The position numbers were made by a program, and so were the translations under genes. A stretch of DNA of 64,000 nucleotides from JAEMQF01 sp963850525 (GTDB lineage: Bacteria; Pseudomonadota; Gammaproteobacteria; Burkholderiales; Burkholderiaceae_C). Location of the stretch: assembly GCA_963850525.1 (NCBI GenBank), contig CAWKLQ010000004.1:806001-870000 (forward strand). Direction: 5' to 3'. Positions 27,440-38,255 of the stretch are shown one piece after another. Every line of letters begins with the position of its first letter. Position 1 is the stretch's first letter. The notes under the pieces are model-generated. The model had not been told where the DNA came from. It ran no database searches and saw nothing but the letters and a program-made list of their open reading frames with translations.

Positions 27440-28330
27440 TCACTCGAACTCGAAGCGATTTTCGATGGCGCCGATGCCGTCGATCTCGATTCGCACCACG
27501 TCGCCCGCACCCAGCCACTTCGGCGGCTTGAAGCCCATGCCCACGCCGGCGGGCGTGCCGGTGGCGATCACGTCGCCCGGCAGCAGCGTGATGCCGCGCG
27601 AGCAGGTTTCGATGAGCGTGGGGATGTCGAAAATCATGTCGCGCGTGTGGCCGTCCTGGCGCAGCTCCGCTGGCCCGCCCTTGGGCGTGACCCAGCCGCG
27701 CACGCGCACGTTGCGGCCATCGAGTTCATCGGCGCTCACGATCCACGGCCCCATCGGGCAAAACGTGTCGAAGCTCTTGCCCAGGTCCCACTGCAGGTGG
27801 CGCACCTGCACGTCGCGCGCCGTCACGTCGTTGACGACGGTGTAGCCGAACACATGGTCCATCGCGCGCGAACGCGAAATGTCGCGCCCGGCGCGGCCGA
27901 TGATCACCGCGAGTTCCGCTTCGTAGTCGATCTGGCTCGAGACCGCGGCGCCGGGCAGGCGCACTGCCTCGAACGGGCCGATCACCGATTCGGCGACCTT
28001 GGTGAACACGATGGGCCAGCCGTCGTCCTGCTTGGGCAGCACGTCGCGAAACACCGTCGTCGCCAACTCCTGCGCATGCGCGCGGTAGTTGCGGCCCACG
28101 CACCACAGCCCACGCACGGGCTTGGGCAGCGGCGCGCTGAGGGTGACTGCGGCGAGCGGCAAACGCGCGCCGCCAGCCGCCGGCAGCGGCTCGCCGCGCG
28201 CGAGCGCCTGGATCAAGCCAAGGGCCCCGCGCGACGCGTCGGTCAGCGCCAAGGGGGTGACCTCGGACGCGTCAGCCGACACGGTGCCCGCGTGCATTCG
28301 TCCGCCCCAATTCCAACAGGCCAAGCGCAT
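27440..28330 (-). CDS. Fumarylacetoacetate hydrolase family protein
   Basis: This 296-residue FAH-fold enzyme has VGRNYRAHAQE (general-base histidine region), the metal-binding acidic cluster DYEAELAVIIG, GYTVVNDVTARDVQ, and the closing TGTPAGVGMGFKPPKWLGAGD. FAH-family enzymes hydrolyse or decarboxylate diketo acids late in aromatic degradation. It is the first gene of the array running to 11694, so its upstream region, shared with the divergent TetR gene, is the probable control point for the whole unit. Confidence 0.88.
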   Translation of the reverse strand: MRLACWNWGGRMHAGTVSADASEVTPLALTDASRGALGLIQALARGEPLPAAGGARLPLAAVTLSAPLPKPVRGLWCVGRNYRAHAQELATTVFRDVLPKQDDGWPIVFTKVAESVIGPFEAVRLPGAAVSSQIDYEAELAVIIGRAGRDISRSRAMDHVFGYTVVNDVTARDVQVRHLQWDLGKSFDTFCPMGPWIVSADELDGRNVRVRGWVTPKGGPAELRQDGHTRDMIFDIPTLIETCSRGITLLPGDVIATGTPAGVGMGFKPPKWLGAGDVVRIEIDGIGAIENRFEFE

Positions 28331-28403
28331 TCAACGGTCTCCTGGGCGCCTGCGCCGCGCGCGACGAGGGGCCGGGGGTTTTGAATCGGGGTGCGCAAAA
28401 ATA

Positions 28404-28415
28404 AGACTTGCGTCT
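28404..28415. promoter_or_regulatory. Candidate TetR-family operator
   Basis: AGAC-TTGC-GTCT is a small dyad inside an AT-richer patch (AAATAAGACTTGCGTCTCAA) between the divergent FAH and TetR genes. Size and place suit a TetR-type operator. The dyad is short, so chance is possible. Confidence 0.35.
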
Positions 28416-28497
28416 CAAATCTGGACGGCTGCATCATACGGGCCGCATTCGGGGTTTCGCAACCCAAAACTCGGTGCGCACGCTCCTGACAAACCCT

Positions 28498-29181
28498 ATG
28501 GCCCGCCTCAGACACAAGCTCAGCGTCTCGCCCACGCCACCCGCGCGCGGTGTGACGGCCGCGACGTTCAAATTGCTGCTCGATACGGCGATGGCCTTGA
28601 TCAAACAGGAGGGCCGCATCCCTTCGGTGGCTGAAGTCGCAGTGCGCTCGGCGGTGTCGCGCGCCACCGCGTACCGCTACTTCCCGAGCCGCAGCACGCT
28701 CATCACGGCGGTGATGGACGCCTCGCTCGGCCCGGTGCGCGCCTTCGCGTCGACGGCGCCTGACGGGCGCGAGCGCGTGCGCGAGTTGTTCGAGCAGACC
28801 TTTCCGCGCTTCAAGGAGTTCGAGCCGCAGATGCGCGCCGCCGTGCAACTCTCTCTCGAACAATGGGCACTGGAACGTGCCGGCCTGCTCGAAGAAGAGC
28901 CGTACCGGCGTGGCCATCGCGTGCGCATCCTGGAGCGCGCGATCGCCCCGCTCGAGGCGCAACTCCCCAAGGCCGTGCACGCGCGGCTGCACAAGGCGCT
29001 GTCGGTGATTTACGGCTTTGAGCTGGTCTTCATCCTGAAAGACATCTGGCGCGCGTCGGACCGCGAGGCCGAGCGCACCGCGACCTGGATGGCCGATGCC
29101 TTGATCGACGCGGCGCTGCGCGATGCGGCAGCACGCAAGCCACCACCGCGCGCCGCGGCGCGGGGCAAGAAACTGTCTTGA
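28498..29181 (+). CDS. TetR-like transcriptional regulator
   Basis: This 227-residue regulator has a TetR-type N-terminal helix-turn-helix (TAMALIKQEGRIPSVAEVAV, then SRATAYRYFPSRSTLITAVM) and a helical ligand domain behind it. Such proteins repress until a small ligand binds. ATG 28498 (MARLRHKLS) is used. It is divergent from the FAH gene and likely controls that gene and the array downstream of it. It may also affect the TRAP genes that start 98 bases after its stop. Confidence 0.83.
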   Translation: MARLRHKLSVSPTPPARGVTAATFKLLLDTAMALIKQEGRIPSVAEVAVRSAVSRATAYRYFPSRSTLITAVMDASLGPVRAFASTAPDGRERVRELFEQTFPRFKEFEPQMRAAVQLSLEQWALERAGLLEEEPYRRGHRVRILERAIAPLEAQLPKAVHARLHKALSVIYGFELVFILKDIWRASDREAERTATWMADALIDAALRDAAARKPPPRAAARGKKLS

Positions 29182-29196
29182 TCGCGCCCGGTCGAC

Positions 29197-29220
29197 CCGG
29201 CGCAGCGGCGTCCGCGCCGG
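29197..29220 (+). terminator. GC-rich hairpin after the TetR gene
   Basis: CCGGCGC and GCGCCGG pair across a ten-base loop, 15 bases after the TetR stop. There is no T-run, so this is a weak terminator candidate. Confidence 0.3.
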
Positions 29221-29279
29221 CACAGGGATGCAAGGCTAGACTGCACGCTACCCGAATTTGCTCTGCGAAGGAACCGCGC

Positions 29280-30284
29280 ATGAACCGCTCCACGGCCTGT
29301 CGTCTGCTCTCCGTTTGGATGGGGGCGATCGTTCTCGCCCTCGGCCATGCGCCGGTCCTCGCCCAGGGCAAGACACCCTTGCGCATCTCCACCCCCGCCG
29401 TGCCCGACGACTGGCACGCGAAGATGTGGACCGTGTTCAAGGAGTCGCTCGAGAAGAGCGCGCCCGGCGACTTCGACGTGCAGATCAACCTCAACGCCGC
29501 GCTCTTCAAGCAGGGCACCGAGCCGGCGGCGATGGCGCGCGGCAACCTGGAGTTCGCGGCCATCTCGGCGTTCGACATCGCCAAGCTCGTCCCGGAGTTC
29601 TCGATCTTCACGGCCGGCTACATCATCCGCGACCCGCAGCACCAGCAGAACGTCTTCAACGGCCCCATCGGCGAAGAGCTGTTCAAACTCGTCGCCGAAA
29701 AAATGGACGTGACGCTGCTCGCCACTGCCTACCTGGGCACGCGCGAGCTGAACCTGCGCGAGGTGCGGAGCGTGCGCACGCCGGCCGACTTGAAAGGCGT
29801 GAAGCTGCGCATGCCGGGAACCAAGGAATGGCTGTTCCTCGGCGAGGCGCTCGGCGCCACGGCGACGCCGCTCGCGTTCGGCGAGGTGTACCTGGGCCTG
29901 AAGACCGGCACGATCGACGGCCAGGACAACCCGCTGCCCACGGTGCGCGCCGCGAAGTTCTATGAAGTGACGAAGCAACTCGTGCTCACGCACCACCTCG
30001 TCGATTCGCTGTTCATTGCGGTGGCGAACAAGACCTGGAACGCAGCGAGTACGGCGCAAAAGGCCAAGCTCAAGGCAGCGGCGCAGGCGGCCGCGGCGTA
30101 CAACAATGAAAATCGATTGAAGGAAGAAGCGCAGATCGTCGAGTTCTTCAAGCAACAAGGCCTGCAGGTCAGCACGCCCGACGTCGACGCCTTCCGCAAG
30201 GCCGTGCAATCGGCGTACGCCGCCTCCGAGATGGCCAAGGCCTGGCCCAAGGGTCTGCTCGATCGAATCAACGCGGTCAAGTAG
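29280..30284 (+). CDS. dctP: TRAP transporter substrate-binding protein (DctP)
   Basis: This 334-residue periplasmic protein has a signal peptide (MNRSTACRLLSVWMGAIVLA..., cleaved after VLAQ near residue 28). The DctP fold is marked by LKGVKLRMPGTKEWLFLGEA, whose arginine binds the ligand carboxylate, and by FGEVYLGLKTGTIDGQDNPL. It binds an organic acid and delivers it to DctQM. ATG 29280 follows GAAGGAA at a suitable distance. Its stop touches the dctQ start. Confidence 0.88.
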   Translation: MNRSTACRLLSVWMGAIVLALGHAPVLAQGKTPLRISTPAVPDDWHAKMWTVFKESLEKSAPGDFDVQINLNAALFKQGTEPAAMARGNLEFAAISAFDIAKLVPEFSIFTAGYIIRDPQHQQNVFNGPIGEELFKLVAEKMDVTLLATAYLGTRELNLREVRSVRTPADLKGVKLRMPGTKEWLFLGEALGATATPLAFGEVYLGLKTGTIDGQDNPLPTVRAAKFYEVTKQLVLTHHLVDSLFIAVANKTWNAASTAQKAKLKAAAQAAAAYNNENRLKEEAQIVEFFKQQGLQVSTPDVDAFRKAVQSAYAASEMAKAWPKGLLDRINAVK

Positions 30285-30764
30285 GTGCTGCGCCGCTGGG
30301 TCCAAAGGGGCGCCGACGCGATCGGCGCGGCGCTGTTTGCCGCGCTGTTCCTCGTCTTTCTCGTGCAGATCGCGGCGCGTTTTGTTTTCAACAAGCCCTT
30401 GCCGTGGACCGATGAGATGGCCGTGGTCCTTTACCTCTGGGTCATTTTGTGGGCCGCGGCGTTCATCGTGCGCGAGCGCGAGCATGTCGCGTTCGATCTG
30501 CTGTGGAATGCCGCCGGGCGGCGCACGCGCCGTGCGATGCGCGTCGTCGGGCACACCATGCTCGGCGGCTTGTCTGCCTGGTCCTTGCCCGGCACCTGGG
30601 ACTACGTGCACTTCATGGCGCGCGAAGGCACGCCCGTGCTCGGCTTGCCGATGATGGCCGTGTTCCTGCCGTTTGTCGCGCTGTTCGGCTCGATCGTGGT
30701 GCGCAGCGGATGGGCGGTGGCGCAGGCGCTGCGCGGCGAAGGCCTGGACGACATGACCCCATGA
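30285..30764 (+). CDS. dctQ: TRAP transporter small permease (DctQ)
   Basis: This 159-residue protein has four membrane helices: ALFAALFLVFLVQIAARFVF, an AVVLYLWVILWAAAFIVRE segment containing the family's W...ER pattern, MLGGLSAWSL and MMAVFLPFVALFGSIVV. It is the small subunit that assembles with DctM. Translation starts with GTG immediately after the dctP TAG stop, so the pair is coupled. It ends seven bases before dctM. Confidence 0.86.
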   Translation: MLRRWVQRGADAIGAALFAALFLVFLVQIAARFVFNKPLPWTDEMAVVLYLWVILWAAAFIVREREHVAFDLLWNAAGRRTRRAMRVVGHTMLGGLSAWSLPGTWDYVHFMAREGTPVLGLPMMAVFLPFVALFGSIVVRSGWAVAQALRGEGLDDMTP

Positions 30765-30771
30765 CAAACCC

Positions 30772-32070
30772 ATGAGCACGGCACTCTGGGCCCTGGGCGG
30801 GGTGCTGCTCACCGGCATGTTGCTGCGCCTGCCGATCGGATTTTCGATGCTCGCCTCGGGCGCGGCCTACCTCATCGTGAAGCGCCAGGACCTGGGCCTG
30901 CTCGCCGAACAAATCGGCAACGGCCTGTACAACAGCTACGTGTTGCTCGCCGTGCCGCTGTTCGTCTTCGCCGCGAACCTGATGAACGCCGGCACCGTGA
31001 GCGAACGCATCTTCGATTTCTGCCGAATCCTCGTCGGGCGCCTGCGCGGCGGCCTGGCGCAAGTCGACATCCTGGTGAGCGTGATCTTCTCCGGAATGAG
31101 CGGCAGCGCAATTGCGGATGCCGCGGGGCCGGGCCTGGTGACGATCCGCGCGATGCTGAAAAAGCCCGAGTACTCGCCGGGCTTCGCCGGCGCCGTGGTC
31201 GTGGCGAGCGCGACGCTCGGGCCGATGATTCCGCCGTCGATCCCGATGGTGATTTACGCGCTCGTCTCCGGCGCGTCGGTGGGCGCGCTGTTCCTCGGCG
31301 GCGTCGTGCCGGGTGGGCTCATGGCGTTGCTCATGATGCTCGTCGTGCACATCATCGCGATCAAGCGCAACATGCCGCGCGAAGACAAGGTGCCGCTGCG
31401 CGAGTGGCCGAACATCGTGTTCCGCGGTGCGCTGCCGCTGTCGATGCCGCTCGTGCTGCTCGGCGGCATCTACTCGGGTGCGTTCACGCCCACCGAAGCG
31501 GCGGCGGTCGCTGCGCTGCACGCGCTGCTGCTTGCCGGCGTCGTCTACCGGGCGCTGAGCTGGAAGGCGCTGTACAGCGTGCTGCTCGAATCAACGCGGG
31601 CGAGCGCCGTCATCACGATGGTGCTCGCCGGTTCGTTCATCCTGAACTATGCGTTCACCGCGGAAGGCGTGCCGCAGGCGGTGGTGACGTGGGTCGACAC
31701 CTTGCAGTTGAACCGCACCGAGTTCCTGTTGATGGTGAACCTGCTGTTCCTCGTGCTGGGCTGTTTTCTCGATGTCTCGGTGCTGCTGCTCGTGTTCGTG
31801 CCGATGCTGCTGCCCTCGGTGAAGGAGCTCGGAATCGACCTCGTGCACTTCGGCGTTCTCGTCGTGCTGAACATGATGATCGGCCTGATCCACCCGCCCT
31901 TCGGCATGCTGCTGTTCGTCACCAAAGCGCTGACCGGCATCCCCATCGGCGCCATGCTGCGCGAGGGCTGGATGTTCATCGTCATGCTGCTGCTGTTGCT
32001 GCTGGCGATGACGCTGTTCCCGCAGATCGTGTTGTGGTTGCCGCAGACGATGGGGTATGGGGGGAAGTGA
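30772..32070 (+). CDS. dctM: TRAP transporter large permease (DctM)
   Basis: This 432-residue membrane protein has about 12 hydrophobic segments and DctM landmarks: MSGSAIADAAGPGLVTIRAM, ATLGPMIPPSIPMVIYALVS and GVYSGAFTPTEAAAVAALHA (here IYSGAFTPTEAAAVAALHA). It is the sodium-driven translocation subunit. The three genes form a complete transporter. The end is only 14 bases from the convergent metallopeptidase gene, and no terminator is visible between them. Confidence 0.9.
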   Translation: MSTALWALGGVLLTGMLLRLPIGFSMLASGAAYLIVKRQDLGLLAEQIGNGLYNSYVLLAVPLFVFAANLMNAGTVSERIFDFCRILVGRLRGGLAQVDILVSVIFSGMSGSAIADAAGPGLVTIRAMLKKPEYSPGFAGAVVVASATLGPMIPPSIPMVIYALVSGASVGALFLGGVVPGGLMALLMMLVVHIIAIKRNMPREDKVPLREWPNIVFRGALPLSMPLVLLGGIYSGAFTPTEAAAVAALHALLLAGVVYRALSWKALYSVLLESTRASAVITMVLAGSFILNYAFTAEGVPQAVVTWVDTLQLNRTEFLLMVNLLFLVLGCFLDVSVLLLVFVPMLLPSVKELGIDLVHFGVLVVLNMMIGLIHPPFGMLLFVTKALTGIPIGAMLREGWMFIVMLLLLLLAMTLFPQIVLWLPQTMGYGGK

Positions 32071-32084
32071 GTGGGCTCACAAGT

Positions 32085-32792
32085 TCACAGCTCAAAGCTC
32101 GCACCCCGCAGCCGCAACCACTCCTTGCGCGCCATCCAGTCAGGCATAACTTTGTCGACCTCGTCCCAGAACGCGGCGCAATGATCGCGGTGCAGAAGAT
32201 GACAGAGTTCGTGCACGACGATGTAGTCGATGACCTTCAGCGGCGCCATGAAGCACTTCCAATGAAAGTGAATCTCACTGTTGGGCAGGCACGTTGCCCA
32301 GCGATAGCCGAGCTCGCGCACAGCAACCGGACCTGGGCGCACACCCACGCGTGCAGCAAAGAAGGGAATCCGTTGCACCAGGCGTTGCTGGCCCTTGTGG
32401 GCATAGAACGAGTGAAACGCAGCGTGCGCGCCTTGTGACCCTGCAGAGTCCACGACGTCACGCCGCAGATGGAAGCGGCCGTCCTTGAGCTTCAACACTT
32501 CTGCCTGCTTGGCCACCAGTTCCAGCCGATAGCTGCTGCCCAGATACAGGAACGACTCGCCGGAAACCCACTCCCGAACCGCGTGCGCTGAATTCAGGTC
32601 TCGCCACTCCGCAAGATTGCGGTAGATCCACAGCCGTTTGCGCAACACCGTCTGGTCGATCTGCTCCAGTGTCACCGACTTTGGCGGCCGCACGCAGACG
32701 GTGCCGTCGCGTTCGATCACGATGTCGGTGGTGCGGCGGTCAGTGCCGGGCAGCAGCCGGTACTGGATGTCGCGAACCTGCCTCAGCTCCAT
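32085..32792 (-). CDS. YgjP-type metallopeptidase (M48/DUF45 family)
   Basis: This 235-residue protein has the YgjP-like architecture: a beta-rich N-terminal half with DIVIERDGTVCVRPP, then the zinc motif HELCHLLHRDH (HExxH plus a third histidine) near residue 193. Members are predicted zinc peptidases. They are frequently found next to type I restriction genes, and here the gene starts two bases after the hsdR stop. Whether it trims a restriction subunit is unknown. It is the last gene of the defence operon. Confidence 0.83.
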   Translation of the reverse strand: MELRQVRDIQYRLLPGTDRRTTDIVIERDGTVCVRPPKSVTLEQIDQTVLRKRLWIYRNLAEWRDLNSAHAVREWVSGESFLYLGSSYRLELVAKQAEVLKLKDGRFHLRRDVVDSAGSQGAHAAFHSFYAHKGQQRLVQRIPFFAARVGVRPGPVAVRELGYRWATCLPNSEIHFHWKCFMAPLKVIDYIVVHELCHLLHRDHCAAFWDEVDKVMPDWMARKEWLRLRGASFEL

Positions 32793-32794
32793 GA

Positions 32795-36052
<3,258 letters not shown>

Positions 36053-36125
36053 CGCTCTCCTCGGGGGTTCGCGCTGCGGTGCATAGGCCCAGAGACGGTA
36101 AGCGGCCCGGCCCGAAGGCCTGGGC

Positions 36126-36764
36126 TCACGCCTGGGCGCGGGGGTCACCGTAGAGCGCGCTGCCTTCCAGCCGCTCCAGTGCGAAGCCCACTGACCGTTC
36201 GTCGAACAAATGGCGCTTGCGCTCGCCCGCACCATCCACGCCCTCAGCTGGCAGATTCGCCAACCCTTCGCACACGGCTGGCACGCTGGGTGCGACGTGC
36301 GCCTGACTCAGCAGCCAGTCCACGGACGCAAGCAGCTCCATGCCATAGGGCGATTCGAAACCGTCAATCAACGCAGTCGTTGATTCGAGCGCGGGCGCCA
36401 AGTCCTTCGCTTCGCTCTTCAGATAGGCCTGCACCACGTCCTTCCGGCTGTCGTCGAACCAGATCACGTCCAGCGGGTCGGCATCGGCAATGCGCTTGCT
36501 GCTCCGTAGGTAGCTGCCGTCCAAGCTGTTGAGCAAGTGGTTCAGCTTCGGCGCAAACGGGCCGTAACGATGCGGCTTGAACTCGAGTTGCAGGTCATTG
36601 CGCAGCCCGAGGTGTTCGACGCAGCGTTCCAGGAACCACGCGAGCTTGTGGATTTCAAGCAGGCTGCATTCGATGCCCAGCACCCAGTAGCGGCGCACCA
36701 ACTCGGCCAGCGCCGCCGAGGCAGGCGTCAATGGGCACAACGTGTCACTGCTTGCCGGGCTCAT
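36126..36764 (-). CDS. DarG C-terminal-domain-like protein without macro domain
   Basis: This 212-residue protein resembles the region of the antitoxin DarG that follows its macro domain: LLEIHKLAWFLERC, then LEFKPHRYGPFAPKLNHLL, the DGSYLRSSKRIADAD stretch and DGFESPYGMELLASVDWLL. The ADP-ribosyl-glycohydrolase macro domain is absent, and no DarT toxin gene is near. The role is unknown; it may be a regulatory or toxin-binding module. ATG 36764 overlaps the upstream gene by 20 bases. The family call is from memory of the DarG pattern and needs a profile search. Confidence 0.6.
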   Translation of the reverse strand: MSPASSDTLCPLTPASAALAELVRRYWVLGIECSLLEIHKLAWFLERCVEHLGLRNDLQLEFKPHRYGPFAPKLNHLLNSLDGSYLRSSKRIADADPLDVIWFDDSRKDVVQAYLKSEAKDLAPALESTTALIDGFESPYGMELLASVDWLLSQAHVAPSVPAVCEGLANLPAEGVDGAGERKRHLFDERSVGFALERLEGSALYGDPRAQA

Positions 36765-37686
36765 CGTGACCAATCAAAGTGGCCCAATCCGGCAGACGAG
36801 TCAGCAGGTAGCGAGGCCGGCCATTGCCGACTTGGGTCGTCATCACGTCGATCTGTACCGCTTGGTTCAGATGTTGGTTGACGGTGTCGACACCCTCAAC
36901 TGCCGGCGCCACCTTGCCGCGGATGGTCTGCCCGTCTGCCGCCAAGCGAAACTCGAAGGTGCGGCTTTGCGGCAGCAAGCCTATGAACTGACCAGCAAGC
37001 TGGGCCTGCGCTTCACGCAAGTTGTCCGCGCCCAAGCGCTGCAGGCTTTGGCGCACCTGGCCCACGTCAGTGAAGCGAACGGCACGGTCGGCGAACTGCA
37101 GTGTGCATACAGCCTCGCTGTCAGCCAGCACCCGCAGGAAGGCCCGAACCTTGTCCAATGCGCGCGGGTCGGTCTCCGATGCCACGTCGGCCAACTCGTC
37201 GTCGTCACTCATGGTGCTGTGTAGCAGGGCTTGGGTGCGCTCCAGCGCGACGGCCACCGAAGTATGCTCGATCAACCGGGCCTGCTGGCCCTGGTACTCC
37301 TCGAGCTCGAAGCCGAAGGAGCCCACCGCGGTGTTGGTGATCAGCAACTGGTTCTGATCGCGGTTCGGTATCGGACCCATTGCCGCCAGCGGCGCGGTCA
37401 ACGATGCGGCCACCGTCGCCACAGCGTCGGTAAAGCTGCTCACGGCGCGCATGCTGAAGTCGGCAAAGATGCCATGGCTGCCAACCACAGGGGCACCGTT
37501 GAAAGTGAGGCTCGCGCGGGCAGGCTCGCGGGCAAGATCGGGCAGTTTGGCGAGTTCGGCCTCCACGACTCGCAGGCGCGCCTGGGTGCTCATCCGCGTC
37601 AGACGCGCGGACTCGGGCATGTTGGCCAACTGCCCACGCAGAAAGTTCTGGTCGGCCAGCAGGCGTTGGCGGTCAGTGATGCTCAT
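36745..37686 (-). CDS. Uncharacterised protein of the hsdS-hsdR cassette (313 aa)
   Basis: I do not recognise a named domain. The protein begins with a helical hairpin (ITDRQRLLADQNFLRGQLAN, then RLRVVEAELAKL). It continues with a beta-rich part (RASLTFNGAPVVGSHGIFAD), an Ala-rich helix and a conserved-looking stretch QLLITNTAVGSFGFELEEY. The C-terminal half (about 200-300) is mixed alpha/beta. It is predicted cytoplasmic, with no membrane helix. Its ATG overlaps the DUF6932 stop (ATGA), and its own end overlaps the next gene, so the three proteins should be made together. Confidence 0.75.
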   Translation of the reverse strand: MSITDRQRLLADQNFLRGQLANMPESARLTRMSTQARLRVVEAELAKLPDLAREPARASLTFNGAPVVGSHGIFADFSMRAVSSFTDAVATVAASLTAPLAAMGPIPNRDQNQLLITNTAVGSFGFELEEYQGQQARLIEHTSVAVALERTQALLHSTMSDDDELADVASETDPRALDKVRAFLRVLADSEAVCTLQFADRAVRFTDVGQVRQSLQRLGADNLREAQAQLAGQFIGLLPQSRTFEFRLAADGQTIRGKVAPAVEGVDTVNQHLNQAVQIDVMTTQVGNGRPRYLLTRLPDWATLIGHDEPGKQ

Positions 37687-38255
37687 GGTTGTCGCTCCCC
37701 CGCATCGTACCGGGACAGCCAACGCGTCGCCAGCACATCGGCAGCCGGATCGAGGTCGACCTGGAGATAGCCCTTCCAGGTAAGGTCGCGGCGATGCGAC
37801 CACATGCCGTACCAGTAGGCGGCCTGAGCGACGATGTCTGCGATGTGCAGTTCGTCAAGCCCGACCAGGTAGCTGTCAACATGAAAGCGGGCCTTGGTCG
37901 TGCCATGGTCCAACACTGCAAGGTCATCCGCACTCGGCGCGAACCCAGCGGGCGTGCGGACGAAACTGACGACGTCGATGTCGCGCGGCGCGCGGCCTTC
38001 CAGCGTCTCCACTTGCTCCAGAAAGCTGCCGTTCAGCCACTGCATGCCTGCGACGAGACCCATGCCATGCAGAGCAGCGCGGTAGGCGAGGAAGCCCAAC
38101 AAGAGTTGCCGGCGCTCCGGTGAACTGGAAAAGCGCATCACCAAATCGAGCAAGGCCACCGCATACGGTGAGCGTTGCGGGCCTGTTGGGTCCATGGGGT
38201 CAAGCGGGGGCAGGAAGCCCCGGGCATTCCACTCCGGAATGGCGACGGTCGTCAC
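37683..38255 (-). CDS. DUF6932 family protein, nucleotidyltransferase-like
   Basis: This 190-residue protein carries the family signature WLNGSFLEQVETLEG followed by PRDIDVVSF. The GS...DxD arrangement is that of the nucleotidyltransferase fold (as in MNT antitoxins), with the two aspartates as likely metal ligands. Activity is unproven for this family. It starts with GTG at 38255, overlapping the hsdS stop by four bases (GTGA), so it is translated as part of the restriction operon. Confidence 0.72.
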   Translation of the reverse strand: MTTVAIPEWNARGFLPPLDPMDPTGPQRSPYAVALLDLVMRFSSSPERRQLLLGFLAYRAALHGMGLVAGMQWLNGSFLEQVETLEGRAPRDIDVVSFVRTPAGFAPSADDLAVLDHGTTKARFHVDSYLVGLDELHIADIVAQAAYWYGMWSHRRDLTWKGYLQVDLDPAADVLATRWLSRYDAGERQP

